From: Annulohypoxylon bovei var. microspora
Taxonomy: Eukaryota; Ascomycota; Sordariomycetes; Xylariales; Hypoxylaceae
NCBI GenBank assembly: GCA_022836615.1
Contig: MU405403.1
Coordinates: 6,459 to 54,629, forward strand
Direction of reading: 5' to 3'
DNA length: 48,171 bases
A program made the position numbers and the translations under genes. Positions 33,673-45,548 of this stretch are shown piece after piece (positions within the stretch are counted from its first letter, which is position 1; every line of letters begins with the position of its first letter). A model generated the notes under the pieces. It did not search any database. It was not told where the DNA came from and was given only the letters and a program-made list of their open reading frames with translations.

Positions 33673-34750
33673 ATGTCGGGAGCTGGAGTATGTCCACGAC
33701 TACAACTACATTGGGTTGAATACGAAGCTATATACGATGCTAACACACCTCACAGGACCGAGAACCTGTCTTCCCGACGAGACAGTCGTTGGGTCTCATG
33801 AAGTCGAAGCTCAAGGGAGCCGAGACGGGCCACAGTTTACTGAAGAGGAAGAGCGAGGCCCTAACCAAGTCCGTGACACCACCACCTCCCTGACTCTACC
33901 TTCGCACCACCGCTAACCCCCGTACCCAGACGTTTCCGAGAAATCACACGACGGATCGACGAGGCGAAGCGCAAGATGGGCCGGGTCATGCAGATCGCCG
34001 CCTTCTCGCTGGCGGAGGTCTCGTACGCCGTGGGAGGCGACATCGGCTACCAGGTGCAAGAGTCGGCCAGGTCGGCGCGCTTCCGGCTGCGCACCAAGCA
34101 GGACAACGTCTCCGGCGTCCTGCTGCCCGCCTTCGAGAGCTACTTGACGGAGGGCAACAACGACTTCGGCCTGACCGGTCTGGGCAAAGGCGGGCAGCAG
34201 GTCCAGAGGTGCAGGGAGACCTATGCTCGCGCGGTAGAGACGCTGGTCGAGCTTGCTAGTCTGCAGACTGCTTTCGTGATCCTGGACGAGGTGATCAAGG
34301 TTGTGAACCGAAGAGGTAAGCGCTCTCTACGAGTGATAATTAATGACTGAGCTAATCATACGCGACTATAGTAAACGCAATGTAATCCAACCCGATCTAA
34401 TACCCTCATGGATAGCAAACTAACTCAGCTGTAGCGAACACGTCATTATCCCCAGAACAGAAAACACCATCAAATGTAAGTTTGCCTCCTCCGATGTCTT
34501 AGCTAAAGTTCCTAGGTAGCTAACTATAGCCCTAGACATCAACTCGGAGCTCGACGAGCTAGACCGAGAAGAATTCTACAGACTGAAGAAGGTCGCCGGC
34601 AAGAAACAGCGCGACACCGCCGCGGCGGACGCCGAGATGAAGGCGAAGAAGGAGGCGCAAGCAGCAGAGGGACAAGAGAACGTCCAGCCAGACGATTCCG
34701 GACCGACTGATATGCTAGCTACCGGCGAGGATGACGACGTCATTTTCTAA
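33673..34750 (+). CDS. VMA8: V-type proton ATPase subunit D
   Basis: Six exons (33673-33687, 33756-33868, 33930-34315, 34372-34381, 34435-34475, 34536-34750) give 259 residues. Subunit D is the coiled-coil central stalk of V1, which couples ATP hydrolysis to rotation at the vacuole and Golgi. Family motifs are continuous across junctions: GLMKSKLKGAETGHSLLKRK, RFREITRRIDEAKRKMG, SYAVGGDIGYQVQESA, and NAIEHVIIPRTENTIKYI. Exon 4 is only 10 nt (TAAACGCAAT); without it the conserved VVNRRVNAIEH cannot be read. Intron 2 has a GTCCGT donor. The acidic tail (EDDDVIF) is typical. Confidence 0.95.
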
Positions 34751-35108
34751 ATTGAAGCTACGGGGGAGAGGGTATGGCTTATTGAGATGGACGAGAAAGA
34801 GTTAGTCATGACCTGAGCTGCATTATCTGTTGGGTTCGCTGGCTTGTCGTTATTGTGTATCTGTACTCCTATTGTGATACCAAGAAGTTGAAATGACTTT
34901 GGATTCCTCTACTTTCTACTGGTGCTAGGTAGGCACCGCAACAAATGAAGGGGACCATGAATATATATCATAAGCAAGTCTCGTAACCTGTCTATTGGCT
35001 TCGTTCTTCTGCTACCTACCAACTACGGTATCCACATCAAGCCCAAGCCCAGAGCAAAAAGGGGGTATAAAGCAGAGAGACCTATCGTACACAACCGCAC
35101 CCACCACC
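34751..35108. other. Convergent spacer VMA8 / snRNP gene
   Basis: 358 bases between two stop codons that face each other; it should hold both 3' UTRs and polyadenylation signals. No further gene is seen. Confidence 0.5.
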
Positions 35109-36037
35109 TCACTGTCTCTGGTACGTGACCTTGATGAACTTGTCGCCGAGCGACATGCCGGCGGTGTTCTCCTTGGCGGTGATGGCGCCGGCCTCGGCCT
35201 CGTATTCGATAAACGCGATGCCCTTGCGGCCGGGCACCAGCCGCACCTCGCGGAAGCCCTCGAAGCGGCCGAAGATGCCGGTGAGCGCCTCGATGTCGTG
35301 GTAGTCGTCCGGCACGTTCTGCACGAACAGGATCTTGTTCGGCGGCAGGTACTCGTCCGGCACCACCGCGTTGGGGCCCGCCGACGGCGCGCTGGGCTTG
35401 AGGCCGCGCGCCGTCTTCGCCGGACGCGCTGCGTCGCCTGGCGCCGGCGCGGCGCCCGGCCGCTTGAGCCGCTTCTGCTCTTCGGCTGCTTCGGCGGCTT
35501 TCTTCTTGTCTGTTTTAGGGGGGTGATACGTTAGCCTTAGCTCATCCTCTTCCAATCCCGCTCCGTATCTTCCACTTGCAAAATGTAGAAACCAAACATA
35601 CCTTTCTCAGCCAACCGTCGTCTCTGGTGCAGCTCGAACTCGTCCTTGTTGCCGGAGCTCAGGACGGTAGCATCGCTGCGGGTCCTCGCCAGCGCGAGCT
35701 GCATGGGCTTCTCGAAGAGCTCGAAGCCCTGGATCTCCTCCACGGCCTGGGCGGCGGACTCCGGGCGGTCGAACACGATGAAAGCCTGGCCTTTGGCCTT
35801 TAGGTTGCGCTTCGCGACGATGTCGACGATGGTGCCGTAGTCTCCGAACACGGCTGACAGGGCCTCCTTTAGGGGTTCGGGCTTGACGCGCTCCTCGAGG
35901 TTCCGTACGTAGACGCTGTGGCATGGAAAAGTTTAGGTTAGCTGCTTGAACGAGGCGAGAATGGTACACATGGCCAGGGAATTGTATGTGTCGGAGTGCA
36001 ATGACACATACGTGGCAATGGGTGGGCCTGAAGCCAT
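35109..36037 (-). CDS. U1A/U2B''-type snRNP protein (two RRM domains)
   Basis: Three exons (36037-36012, 35915-35602, 35509-35109) give 246 residues. The first RRM (about 9-90) has RNP2 VYVRNL and RNP1 KGQAFIVF and the VKPEPLKEALSAVFGDYG helix of this family, which binds a loop of U1 or U2 snRNA. A linker rich in Pro, Ala and Lys leads to the second RRM with ILFVQNV and KGIAFIEY, closing the protein at FIKVTYQRQ. Fungal genomes usually have one such gene, so U1A and U2B'' cannot be told apart. The first exon is just 26 nt. Codon use is very GC-rich, producing long shadow frames. Confidence 0.92.
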
Positions 36038-36541
36038 CTTGCTAGATAATCTTTCGTGGTAATATCTTTAGCAATGTTATCACTTCAAAGTGGACGATGA
36101 TGTTCAGGTAAGTTTGAAGTTGCGATTGTTTGAATGAAATCGGAACAAAGCGCCAACTCTTGAGAAGGCAGGTGCTGTTTTAGGCCTTATCGATAAGTAC
36201 TGGATATCTCGAGAAATGTATATTTGTATATGCATATAAATGGATATCCTTAATAAGCAGCCATGTCTGCCAGGTGCTTTGATCATTAGGTAATTCTTGA
36301 TTCTACCTAGTAGTTGTCACGAGTTCCTATAAATCGTTCAGATAATACGTCGCCACCGTTTTATTATAGAATAAGGTATGTAGGTATCTTCCACTTCAAG
36401 AGCTGCCCCTTTTCAACTCGCCCTATTATACAATCCATAAGACTGGGGCAGCCCGTCTTCTCTAACTTCGCACCGGATGTGCTGTCTATAGCGTATAGCT
36501 CTCATCCATAAAGGATACACACCATCTTTCTTCACGGATTC
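36038..36541. other. Intergenic snRNP gene / GEA
   Basis: Promoter of the snRNP gene and 3' flank of GEA, both leftward. AT-rich, no gene. Confidence 0.45.
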
Positions 36542-39500
36542 TCAAGTTTCTGCAACTTGCTCTTCTTTATTACTTTTCTCCTCGACCTGCTCTTCGGCCT
36601 GCTCCTCGATCTGTTCCTCAACCGGCTGTTCAGCTGGTTGTTCAGCCTGTGACTGTTGCTCTTCCTGTGCGGTTTCCGGCTCTTCCAGTGCTAGTTCGGT
36701 ACGCAAATCGGGTAAGAAACGGTCGATTCGCTTCCACGTTTCCACCCATAGTTTCTCCTGGTTTGGGTCCTTGCTCGGCGGAACGAGGTATCCGCTGCTA
36801 GCCATAAACAGCAGTACGTTTTTCAGATTTTCGGGGACGGCCTCCTCCTAGACATCAGGTTAGCGATAACGTAACAATCAATGAAAACCCAAGAAATATT
36901 TACCAGACTATCACCTTGCCCGCTGTTCATCAACCTATCCATGATGTCGATGATCTTGAGCCACAGATCCAGCATGCCATCCCATTTAGAGAGAAGCACG
37001 AGGTACTGCAGGAATGTCTTGCAGAGAAGCGAGGCTGCTTGCACTCTCGTTTCGCTCATGCCATCCCGATCTGACGAGTAGACTTCTGGCTTCAACAGTC
37101 TCAAGATTAGAGGGAACAAGACCTCCCCGAAAATGGCGGTCCATTCTTTATGATCGCTACAAGTCAGCTCGGGAGATAGAAGTGACCTTTGGAGAGACGA
37201 GAATGCCAAGGATCGCACTTCACGGCATGGATTGGTGCACTGTGTCGTCAGAGCTTGGAAAATGGGTAGCCAATATGCCGACCAAGCTGTAATCTGATTA
37301 GTAAGGTAACGCATACTGTCACGGAATTCAACTTACCCTCGCTATTCTCAAGGTGTGATTGTTTCATCAGATGAGGAATACGAGCTGTCATGGTAGAAAT
37401 GAGATTGACAGCTTTTACGCCCCGTGAAACTACGGCATTATCACTAATACTCATTAGACCGGGCCGACTTAACACAGTAACAGAACAGCTTACCTGGCCT
37501 CTTTTTTAGGCGGCCGAGCATTTCTCTGCCTTTTCTCTCCCTTCTGCTCGACAGCTGCGCCAACCTTAGCGGCACTAGCGTACTCGTTTAGCAGGGCGAT
37601 AGCAGCTTCGTAGTTATCTGCAATAATTGCAGATGGCGAGCCCGACACCCCTCCCTCCAATATCTCGAAGACAGTTGGAGATGCGTTAGAGCTGCTAGCA
37701 AGAGTGCGTAGGATAACCCAGAAATCGGGGGATGTCATAATCTCGCTTCGTAGAGGACCTGGTTGTTCGATGCATAATTTCAACCCTTGTAGAACTAACT
37801 GTGATGTTTTTGAAAGGGTTTCCGTCGGGAAGCTGGATATGGCGTGCAGAAGCACGGGGGGTCGTACAAAATCATGATCCTGTCTTGTTAGCACGGGCCA
37901 ATTCCTATACGATTTTGAGGCGCTGCTTACATAACTAGCTTTCAATACGCTGAATTGATAGAAGGCCGCTCGTGAAACAAGGATGGGATGGTGTTGAGGA
38001 GAATCACGCAAGATCATCTGAAGAGCTTCTGCGACTGGTTTGCCGAGAAGACTAACCGTTTCGCTGTCTCTCAATGCAAGGATAGAGCAGAATTCAAGGA
38101 TATATACTACCGCCGGGTCGTAGTTCGATTTCCTAGTCGCAGGTTTCGCACTAGATGGCGAGGAAGGTAAACTCTCCTGTTTAACTGTGATAACAGGTAC
38201 AGCTGAGCTTTCATCGTCAGGTAGTTCGTTTAATAAAGCTGCGACGAGTGGAGCTAGAGAGTCGGGTGGGAGAGCCCTGCACTATGTTTAGCGATAAATA
38301 GATAATCAACCCTAGAATAACTCACGAAATGTTTGTGAAGACACTCTCAAGGTCACAAGCTTTGATACAATCAGCCGTACTCAAGGAACTCTCAACTTCC
38401 TCAGAAGAGGGTTCCGGCGGATCATCGGCTGCATAACTAGAGATATACGAGGATAGTGCTGAGAACAAGCCAGTTTCGGCAGTTTTCGTCGCTCGGTCGA
38501 TAACCTGAGAAGGTGTGTGAAGAGGAATTTTAGGGAAATTCAATGCCTCGTCACCATTGAAGAATGAGGGAATGAGGGCGTTAACGAATAGTTTTAGCCA
38601 GATGCGGATAATCTAGGTGTGTTAGCTGAGGAATTGCTAAAACCTGCCAATAAGAACTTACATGTTCCCAGCCATGGCGGATGACCTGTTCACTTCCCTT
38701 CACAACACGGAAGAGGACAAGAGTAGCGAGCTGCGCTTTGAAGTCCCTGCCGAGCTTAACGGAGAGTTCGCTAACCATAACGCTGTCACTATCATCCGAT
38801 ACCTTGACTTCCGTGTTGAGCGAAGTGTTCGTTAGGTCATCCGTATCTAACGTGGTCATGTAGCTGAGATTCTGAATAATGCGATCCAGTGCATCCGCAA
38901 CGCCATATCTCGAAGCGATCTGAGCACATTGATCGAATCCAGTTACAATCCGGGAAAATACCGCATCGTCCGTTGCCGACATGAACACATAAGACAATGT
39001 CGAGACGATTGGTTTCCAGGTAGCGGCAAACATATCGGCGTCGTATATATTTGTATCGCAAAGCACCAATGGCCCTGCGGACTCGGTCTTGAGCAAAAGC
39101 TCTCGCCATGCGTAATCGAAGGCATGTCTATTGTCATGCTCATCAGGGAGAATAATCTCATTAGTCCTAATTGCCTCGAAAGTAGCTTCAAGGAATTCCG
39201 GAGGGAAATCTTCGTTAGCATTGACACCTCGAAGATTGCGCGCGAAATCTACAAGTTCCATTCGCTGTTTGCCTTTGAGCTTCGGGCTATGTTGGTCGAC
39301 GTTGAGCATGATAATCGCGTACGTAAGAATGAATACGGCATCCTCACTCTTGACCATAGTCGAGCCTGAAGATGCGAAAAACTTCGTTGCGAAGGCTGTC
39401 ACTATCCGCTCGATAAGCGGTGACTCGCCTGGAAGCCGGAAGCTCTCGAGAAGAAGTCGAACTGCTTCGTCGACCCGCTTCCCAGAGAAGTCAAATAGAT

Positions 39501-41715
39501 CTAAGAAGGTCTCCAGGTACTCATCGTTACCCCGTTTCGCGAGAAAGTCACCTAGAATAGCCTTGGAAATACGAGATGTACTTCTGAGGAACTTAGCGGC
39601 TGATGCAGGGTCGTCGCTGATAATTCCCTGTTCCTTGAGATACCCTAGCCCTTCTTTCGGTTTCTCGTTAAATTTGGTAGCGCCTTTGACAATCATCTTC
39701 TTCCTTCGCCTTGCTTCTCGTAGTGTCACCTGGTCGGGTAATCCATCTGAGACTGGTTCGTCATCTAGACGATCAGCTAGAGATTGAATGAACCCAAGGA
39801 GAGCATCCAGGCAAAGAGGAGGAACGCTAGTCGTGCTCCAGGTCGCAGAGTCAGGAAGAGCGCTCCTCGAAAGCAACCCAATCATGTCTTCGCATAGATT
39901 ACCACGATTCGCGTCCGAATCGTAGTTTACGAATAGCTCAACTAGGAAAGCCGGCATTCGAGTTAGGGCACCGACACTTTCAACCATTGCCTGTCGAGCG
40001 TCCGGTTTACGTGCACCGCCTTCCATACCCAACTTCTGCCGGTCCTTAACCGGAACAGGTGTTGATCTCCCACTACCTGCTTGAGATGGGGGAGGTTTCA
40101 CACCACTCGGCCTTTGTGGAATGCCATCGTAAAGCGAGGGGTCAATGTTTGCCTCACGTGGTATTTCAACCGGCGGGTGTAGGCATGCGATGAGATAGGA
40201 TAAGAAAAGCTCCTGCTGAAGTTTCAAGACACCTCTACAGGTCTCAAGTAATGTCCCAGCCACGATAAGTGATTCTTGCAGAATAGCCATATTATCAGAT
40301 CGGACAAGCTGGAACAGGTGTCGGCATAAACGGTCTTCGGCAACCACAGCTAAAGCCGGGTGTCTTGCAATAGATGGTCCAGCAACTTCCAATGCAACAT
40401 GAATAATGCGTAACGCCATGACCCTCATCGTGTCACCTTGCTGTTTGTCATGGGGATCTAGGAGATCTACAAGGACTCTAAATAGTTCCTTCATAGACGG
40501 CAGCGAGTAAGGTTTAATTTCCGCTGATTCATCAGGTTCCTCCTCAGATTCTCGTCTAGGTGCCTCTTCTACATCGTGGCCGGTATTCTCGGATCCAGAG
40601 GATGATTCTCGTGGCTCATTAGCGGGAGGGGCATCAGAAGATGCGATAACATCGTTGCCATTGGTAGACGGAATCATTTTAACGCCTTCCATATCCCCAT
40701 TGGCCTGGTTATCCAGGGCTTCCAAGTCGTCACCGGCCTCAACTTCCAAATGTTTGAGGTGTTCGAAGATAATCTGGCACATTCGGACCATAGCCGCCTC
40801 GGCTGTCCGTCTCAAAAGCTCGGATAAACGTGACTGGCAGCACATAGTTAAGCCGGTCTCCATCATTTCACAAACGCTTTCGTCGCTTAGCAATGCGCCG
40901 CCCGGACCAGAGAGCATATCCTCCATGAGATGCAAGATCATAAGCAGTACAACCTCATCCTGGGCAGAATCGCTGGCCTCAAACCGACAGTGTGTTATTG
41001 CTGTCGATAAAGATTGCATAGCAAGGGGAAATCGTGGTGAGCCGGGACTGATGAATCCGTAAGAGAGGAACTTCCGAATGGCTTTCAGCGCAAGTATTGT
41101 TATAGGAGCGGATGTCGAGGAAGCTTGAATCACTTGAAGGAACGGATTTAAGAGTGCGGGGGCATCGAATCCGTGTATATCTAAGACTTGGATCAATATA
41201 CTTCTCATTAGTCGTATAAGAGGTCCCTAATATTTACCTTTACAGCTCGATAATTCATGGCGAAGACGACCAAATCCAGCCATCAGAGGATTGTCCTGGA
41301 AACTCTTTCCTTTCTTCCCACGCAAGCCCCACCTATTTGCGACTCCAAAGTCTTGAGTGCTATCTGCTCCGAAACTAGCTGTAGAGCTTTTGCTCCCCGG
41401 TCGTAGAAGAGGACTAGGTGGTCCTAACTGGACGGGATTCGGATTGCCTCCGAGTATGGAAGATACCGACGAGCCCGCCCATCGAGCATGCTTCCGCATG
41501 GCAGAAGTGACGGTGATGCATTCTGATATAACTAAAGACACCGGATCAACGGCCACCGTTACCGGCCGGCTTCGATATTGGGTATTCGGTGACTGAGCGT
41601 TGGCATTTTCGACCGCGTCCACTATCGCGCTTTGATGACGTTGGAGACCCGAGTTATTCGACTCGGGCGCAAGTTCTTGTTCCATTGTATTATTTGTGTG
41701 TTCATCCCGACTCAT
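36542..41715 (-). CDS. GEA2: ARF guanine nucleotide exchange factor, Gea/GBF1 type
   Basis: Eight exons (41715-41238, 41186-38662, 38612-38326, 38276-37931, 37879-37494, 37443-37337, 37286-36904, 36847-36542) give 1605 residues. Gea proteins load ARF with GTP at the early Golgi. The N-terminal DCB region (LLNPFLQVIQASSTSAPIT, FLSYGFI) and HUS region (about 420-560) precede the Sec7 domain (about 645-830): FDFSGKRVDEAVRLLLESF, then FRLPGES with the catalytic Glu, and DAVFILTYAIIMLNVDQHSP. HDS repeats fill the C-terminal half. The tail is a Glu/Gln-rich run (about 1560-1600). The pair Tyr-Ala before IIMLN is as in GBF1, which brefeldin A inhibits. Only one such gene is usual in filamentous fungi, so GEA1 and GEA2 are not distinguishable. 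Confidence 0.93.
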
Positions 41716-42665
41716 CGTCGCCTACGAAGGCGCCACTGGATTTAAGAAAGGGGGATTAGGGCTCGATATCGTTGTCGCACACTCGAAAAGACAAGTTGAT
41801 AAGGCTAGGCCTAGAAATTAGTGTATAGAATGCGGGACTAGAATTCGAAAGGGTCGTGTAGGCGTCGCTAAGTGTGAAGTGATCCAATGCCCTTTCTTAC
41901 TGTCCAATGGCGTTTATTATAAAGGTACGGACAAGCTGTCGTGAATAGTGGTATCGTAGAGCTTATCCTATCACCGTGGCGTCGGGTCCTTAGAAATCTT
42001 GCACGTGCCAAAAAACTGTTGCCAGCTGGCTGAATTTTAATCGGCAACTGTTTATCCGATTATAACAGCGTGGCGGCAACCCCTACCTCCAAACCGCACT
42101 GCAGTTTCTATCTTACCTAAGCCTATGACTTCACGATTACAATTAAGGGGAAATTAATTTGATAATTGAAGGAATTGGTCGTTCAAATCTTATGTAATCA
42201 TGCAATTCTTAGATTCCAATTAATTAACACTTTACGTTGTTTCCATCGATGAATATCAAACCAAAGAGATGAGTGATACATAAGGCGGCTAGCTCGTCAA
42301 GAATTGGAATCGCCAGGATTTAGCTGGAACAAAATATCTACTAGTAATATAGCCTCAAGGCCGGTCTATACAATTAACAAACACAGCGCCATCGCCGCGT
42401 TCAAAAAAATCCGTGCTTCGTAATCATGCGTCGACACTACCAAAACGCCGTGCCATGATCCTCACCATGGTCCTCGGTATTGTACACGACCATATTTGAT
42501 CAAACGTGTGCACGCCTATCCTTCCCCTGGCCCCAACCCGAATTTTTATTTTCCTATGCTCATGACGCAAAGTGAGTCCGGCATTGCGGCGAAGAGCTTG
42601 ACTACAACCGAAGGCCACGTCGGGTATTATATCCTAGAGACTACCTAGGACTAGGTAGGTGCTCT
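41716..42665. other. Intergenic, promoter of GEA
   Basis: 950 bases between the GEA start and the ANP1 stop. No convincing gene; a small leftward frame at 42424-42618 shows no family resemblance. A near-palindrome CTACCTAGGACTAGGTAG lies at about 42641-42658. Confidence 0.45.
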
Positions 42666-44371
42666 CTAGGCCGCCACCCTGAATTGGTTGTTCTTGGGTT
42701 GCTCTTCTACCTTATCAGCTGCCTTCTTCGAATCTTTCGAATCTTGAGCCGACTCCTCCTTTTTAGACTCGACTTTCTGTTCTTTCTGCTCTTGCTGCTC
42801 TTGCTGCTCTTTCTGCTCTTTTTGAGCCTCCTTAGCCAAGTTCTGTATTTCGGACTTGTCTTGTTCCCACTGAGCATTGGCGTCGCCAAACTGCTCCTTT
42901 ACCTTCTTCTCCCTGTCTTGTTTCGCCTTTTCTTCGGCCTCCTTAGCCTGACGCTCGGCCTCCATCTCCTAATTCAAATTAGTAAGTCTCCATCAATACC
43001 AGTAAATTGAAATGCTGCCTTACCTCCATATGTCGTATGTCATCCACACTAGGCTCGTACAAATGCCAGATCGTATAATGAGGTAGTCCGACAACAGAGA
43101 ATTGCATGCGTTTGGCCATCTACCTCCATTGTTAGCATTAATCCGTATATTAGTGAAATAGGCATTACCTTGCCAAAGCCTTCTGTCTCGGCGTGCTTTT
43201 CAAAGCTGAAGGCCGGGAAATGGACACCTGATCTGAACACTCTCGCCTTAGCTAGAATACTAACACCTCCTACACCATCGATTTCCATTTCCATATCTGG
43301 ATCGCCGTATGGGTCACGGAGGTAGGCAAGATGAGGTCGCCAAGTAGCGTATTCGGCATAACCCTCTACAATCACGGCATCTTCGTCCAGGGTGTCTGCG
43401 AGTGCCAGCGCTGTTTCCGACTCCTGCCATGAGTTCAAGTCATATGGCTGCTCGCCTCCAAGCCAATCAGGAAGTGGTCGCCACACATCTGTAGTATTGT
43501 TAGTAACACAGTAGACAGCCGTAATAATTCTTGGGAGCTCACTTGGTACGATAACATCCTTGTTGTGACGCATCAAATCCTCTAGAATAGTGAATGGTGC
43601 TGTCTCGACATCGACATCTCTCCAATAAACCCATGAATGATATGGGCGAAGAGTTGCACTCAGCAGCCAATTGCGCGCCTGGGCCATCAGCTTTCGGCGA
43701 TTTGCCTGTGCCGCAAATCCGTGACGACTCTCAACATCTTGGTTGACCTTCTGACCAAAATCCTTCTCGATGATTGATATTTCTCCATATGGTTGTTTCG
43801 GGTCCTCGGCAGCTTGTAATTCCTCGAGCTTCTCAACAAGCACTTCCAATGTTCGGTCCTTCGAATCGGAAACGAGGAAAGCGAGATCGACAAGGTGATG
43901 AGGATAGGTAAAGTTGCGAAGATGTGAAAACATCATATTTAGATGTGGTTCGGCATCTCGTAAAGGCACACACATAAGAATGCGTTCCTCTCTTTCCCAG
44001 CCGCGAGCGGTTCCCTGGACGTTTGAAAGATCGTAATATCGCACAGTATCCATCAAAACATCGCTATTTGTGCTTATAAGACCTAATGAAAAAATTGAGG
44101 TAAATGCTCCGCCTCCCGATGAGATGAACAACCAAATCAGAATAACGACGACAACAAGTATACCGAGGCGCGTCAGGAGGCTCTTTCGTCGACGAGCTGC
44201 AGGCGTTGTGGCGCGCGGCTGGAATCTGATTGACTATAAGTCAGTAGGTGATTCTTAAAAGGACTGCCAGTATAAACCTGATCACCCGGGTCTCGTTGAT
44301 GCGCTAGAGGCAAAGGGGGTACACGAACCTGTGAGGGGAGATGTCAAAGGTGTTGTTTCGCGGGTAGCCAT
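42666..44371 (-). CDS. ANP1: Mannan polymerase complex subunit ANP1 (GT62)
   Basis: Five exons (44371-44325, 44225-43543, 43488-43169, 43119-43024, 42968-42666) give 482 residues. Anp1 is a Golgi type II membrane glycosyltransferase of the Mnn9/Van1/Anp1 family that extends N-glycan mannan. A short cytosolic tail, then the membrane span (about 33-48, GILVVVVILIWLFI), then catalytic motifs: RILMCVPLRDAEPH, WVYWRDVDVETAP with the metal-binding DVD, and VIVPNVWRPLPDW, GGEQPYDLNSWQES. Intron 2 is in frame with its neighbours, so a continuous frame misleads; splicing at GTGAGC..CTACAG restores VIVPNVWRP. The C-terminus is a coiled coil rich in Gln, Lys and Glu (about 385-480), longer than in yeast. 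Confidence 0.93.
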
Positions 44372-45548
44372 TGGAAGCTCCGGCGGGATGATGCCGGGAC
44401 ATCATCTTAGAACCGGCCGGAGATGCATATGAGGGTAACATTCGGAATATGTGAGCGACACGCTAATGAGAGCGCGCGCAAGGGAATGTCGAGATCACTA
44501 CGGACGTACGACCCTTTTCTTAAGGAAGGGCGCCGTTTGGGCTGAAGTCTTATGGACGCGAGATGCCTTTACGGATTCATGAGCGGAAATACGACAAGAA
44601 AATCTTGTAGATCGAAGAGGAACAGGTCGAGATTGACGGGATCGAGGATTGGAGACTAGGTTTTCAAATTCGCGTTGTCGTCGTCGCCGTCGTCGAATAC
44701 ATTACAATACGAGGTACAGGGACGAAATAATCAAAAAGGTGTCGACTTCAGAAACGTGCCAGCGTGCCAATCCACGCTAACATCTATCGCTCAAATTAGA
44801 ACTTCGATAAGCATGTAACGAGGATTGGCCATCCTTTGCCAAGACACGCTAGCAATTATCGAAGCCGTTTCAAGTTGGGATGGTACTGAAGTCTGAGTTT
44901 CATTGGTCAATACATGACATAGTTCTGTGGGAACCACTGACGCACAGACCAGAATATAGACTTCAACCGGCATTTTAGAAGCATGAGCTCAGGGCTACGA
45001 GGTAATTTACCTCCAATTAATAATTCAATGCGCTTTTAATATCTGATTTCGACGACAACACGCGATATACAAACGAGTATACTCAACAAATATATAATGT
45101 TTGTCGATCAGATAATTAATAGGCATCAAGGTAATTAAAGAAGCAATATCTTGCAATATTCTCGGTATTGATTAACTACCTTCATTTTACCATAACAGCT
45201 TAGTGTTGTCGTCCAACCGGGGACATTCGAGTATCATTACTCTCTTTCCCCTTTTCTTTTTTCCCTTTAAACCCTTTCACCTCTCGTTCTCGCTTACTGC
45301 GAATAATTGCTACCTACTAGGTTCTTGAAGCCCAGAACACAACTGCCTTATGACGAAATGCGGACAAATACCCGATACTGTTTCAATCTCTTTTGAGAAA
45401 ATCCGCTAAAATTATGTGTAAAACCCCGTCAATAAAGGCCATGGATGGACCTCTCATCTTCGACGCAACTAGCGCTCAATCCTCGTCCCAAAGTATAATG
45501 GATATCTAAGCATCCGCCGATGCCTTTGACCACCGATTAGCGAACATC
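44372..45548. other. Intergenic, promoter of ANP1
   Basis: 1.2 kb; a GTCGTCGTCGCCGTCGTCG tract lies at about 44675-44694. The right half is AT-rich. No gene is seen. Confidence 0.45.

Noticed and set aside
34995..35534. Rightward 179-codon frame opposite the snRNP gene
   Set aside because: Shadow of the RRM gene, caused by its very GC-rich third positions.
43504..43550. Continuous coding across ANP1 exons 2 and 3
   Set aside because: The intron happens to be in frame without a stop, but it has GTGAGC, ACTAAC and CTACAG, and its removal restores the conserved VIVPNVWRP motif.
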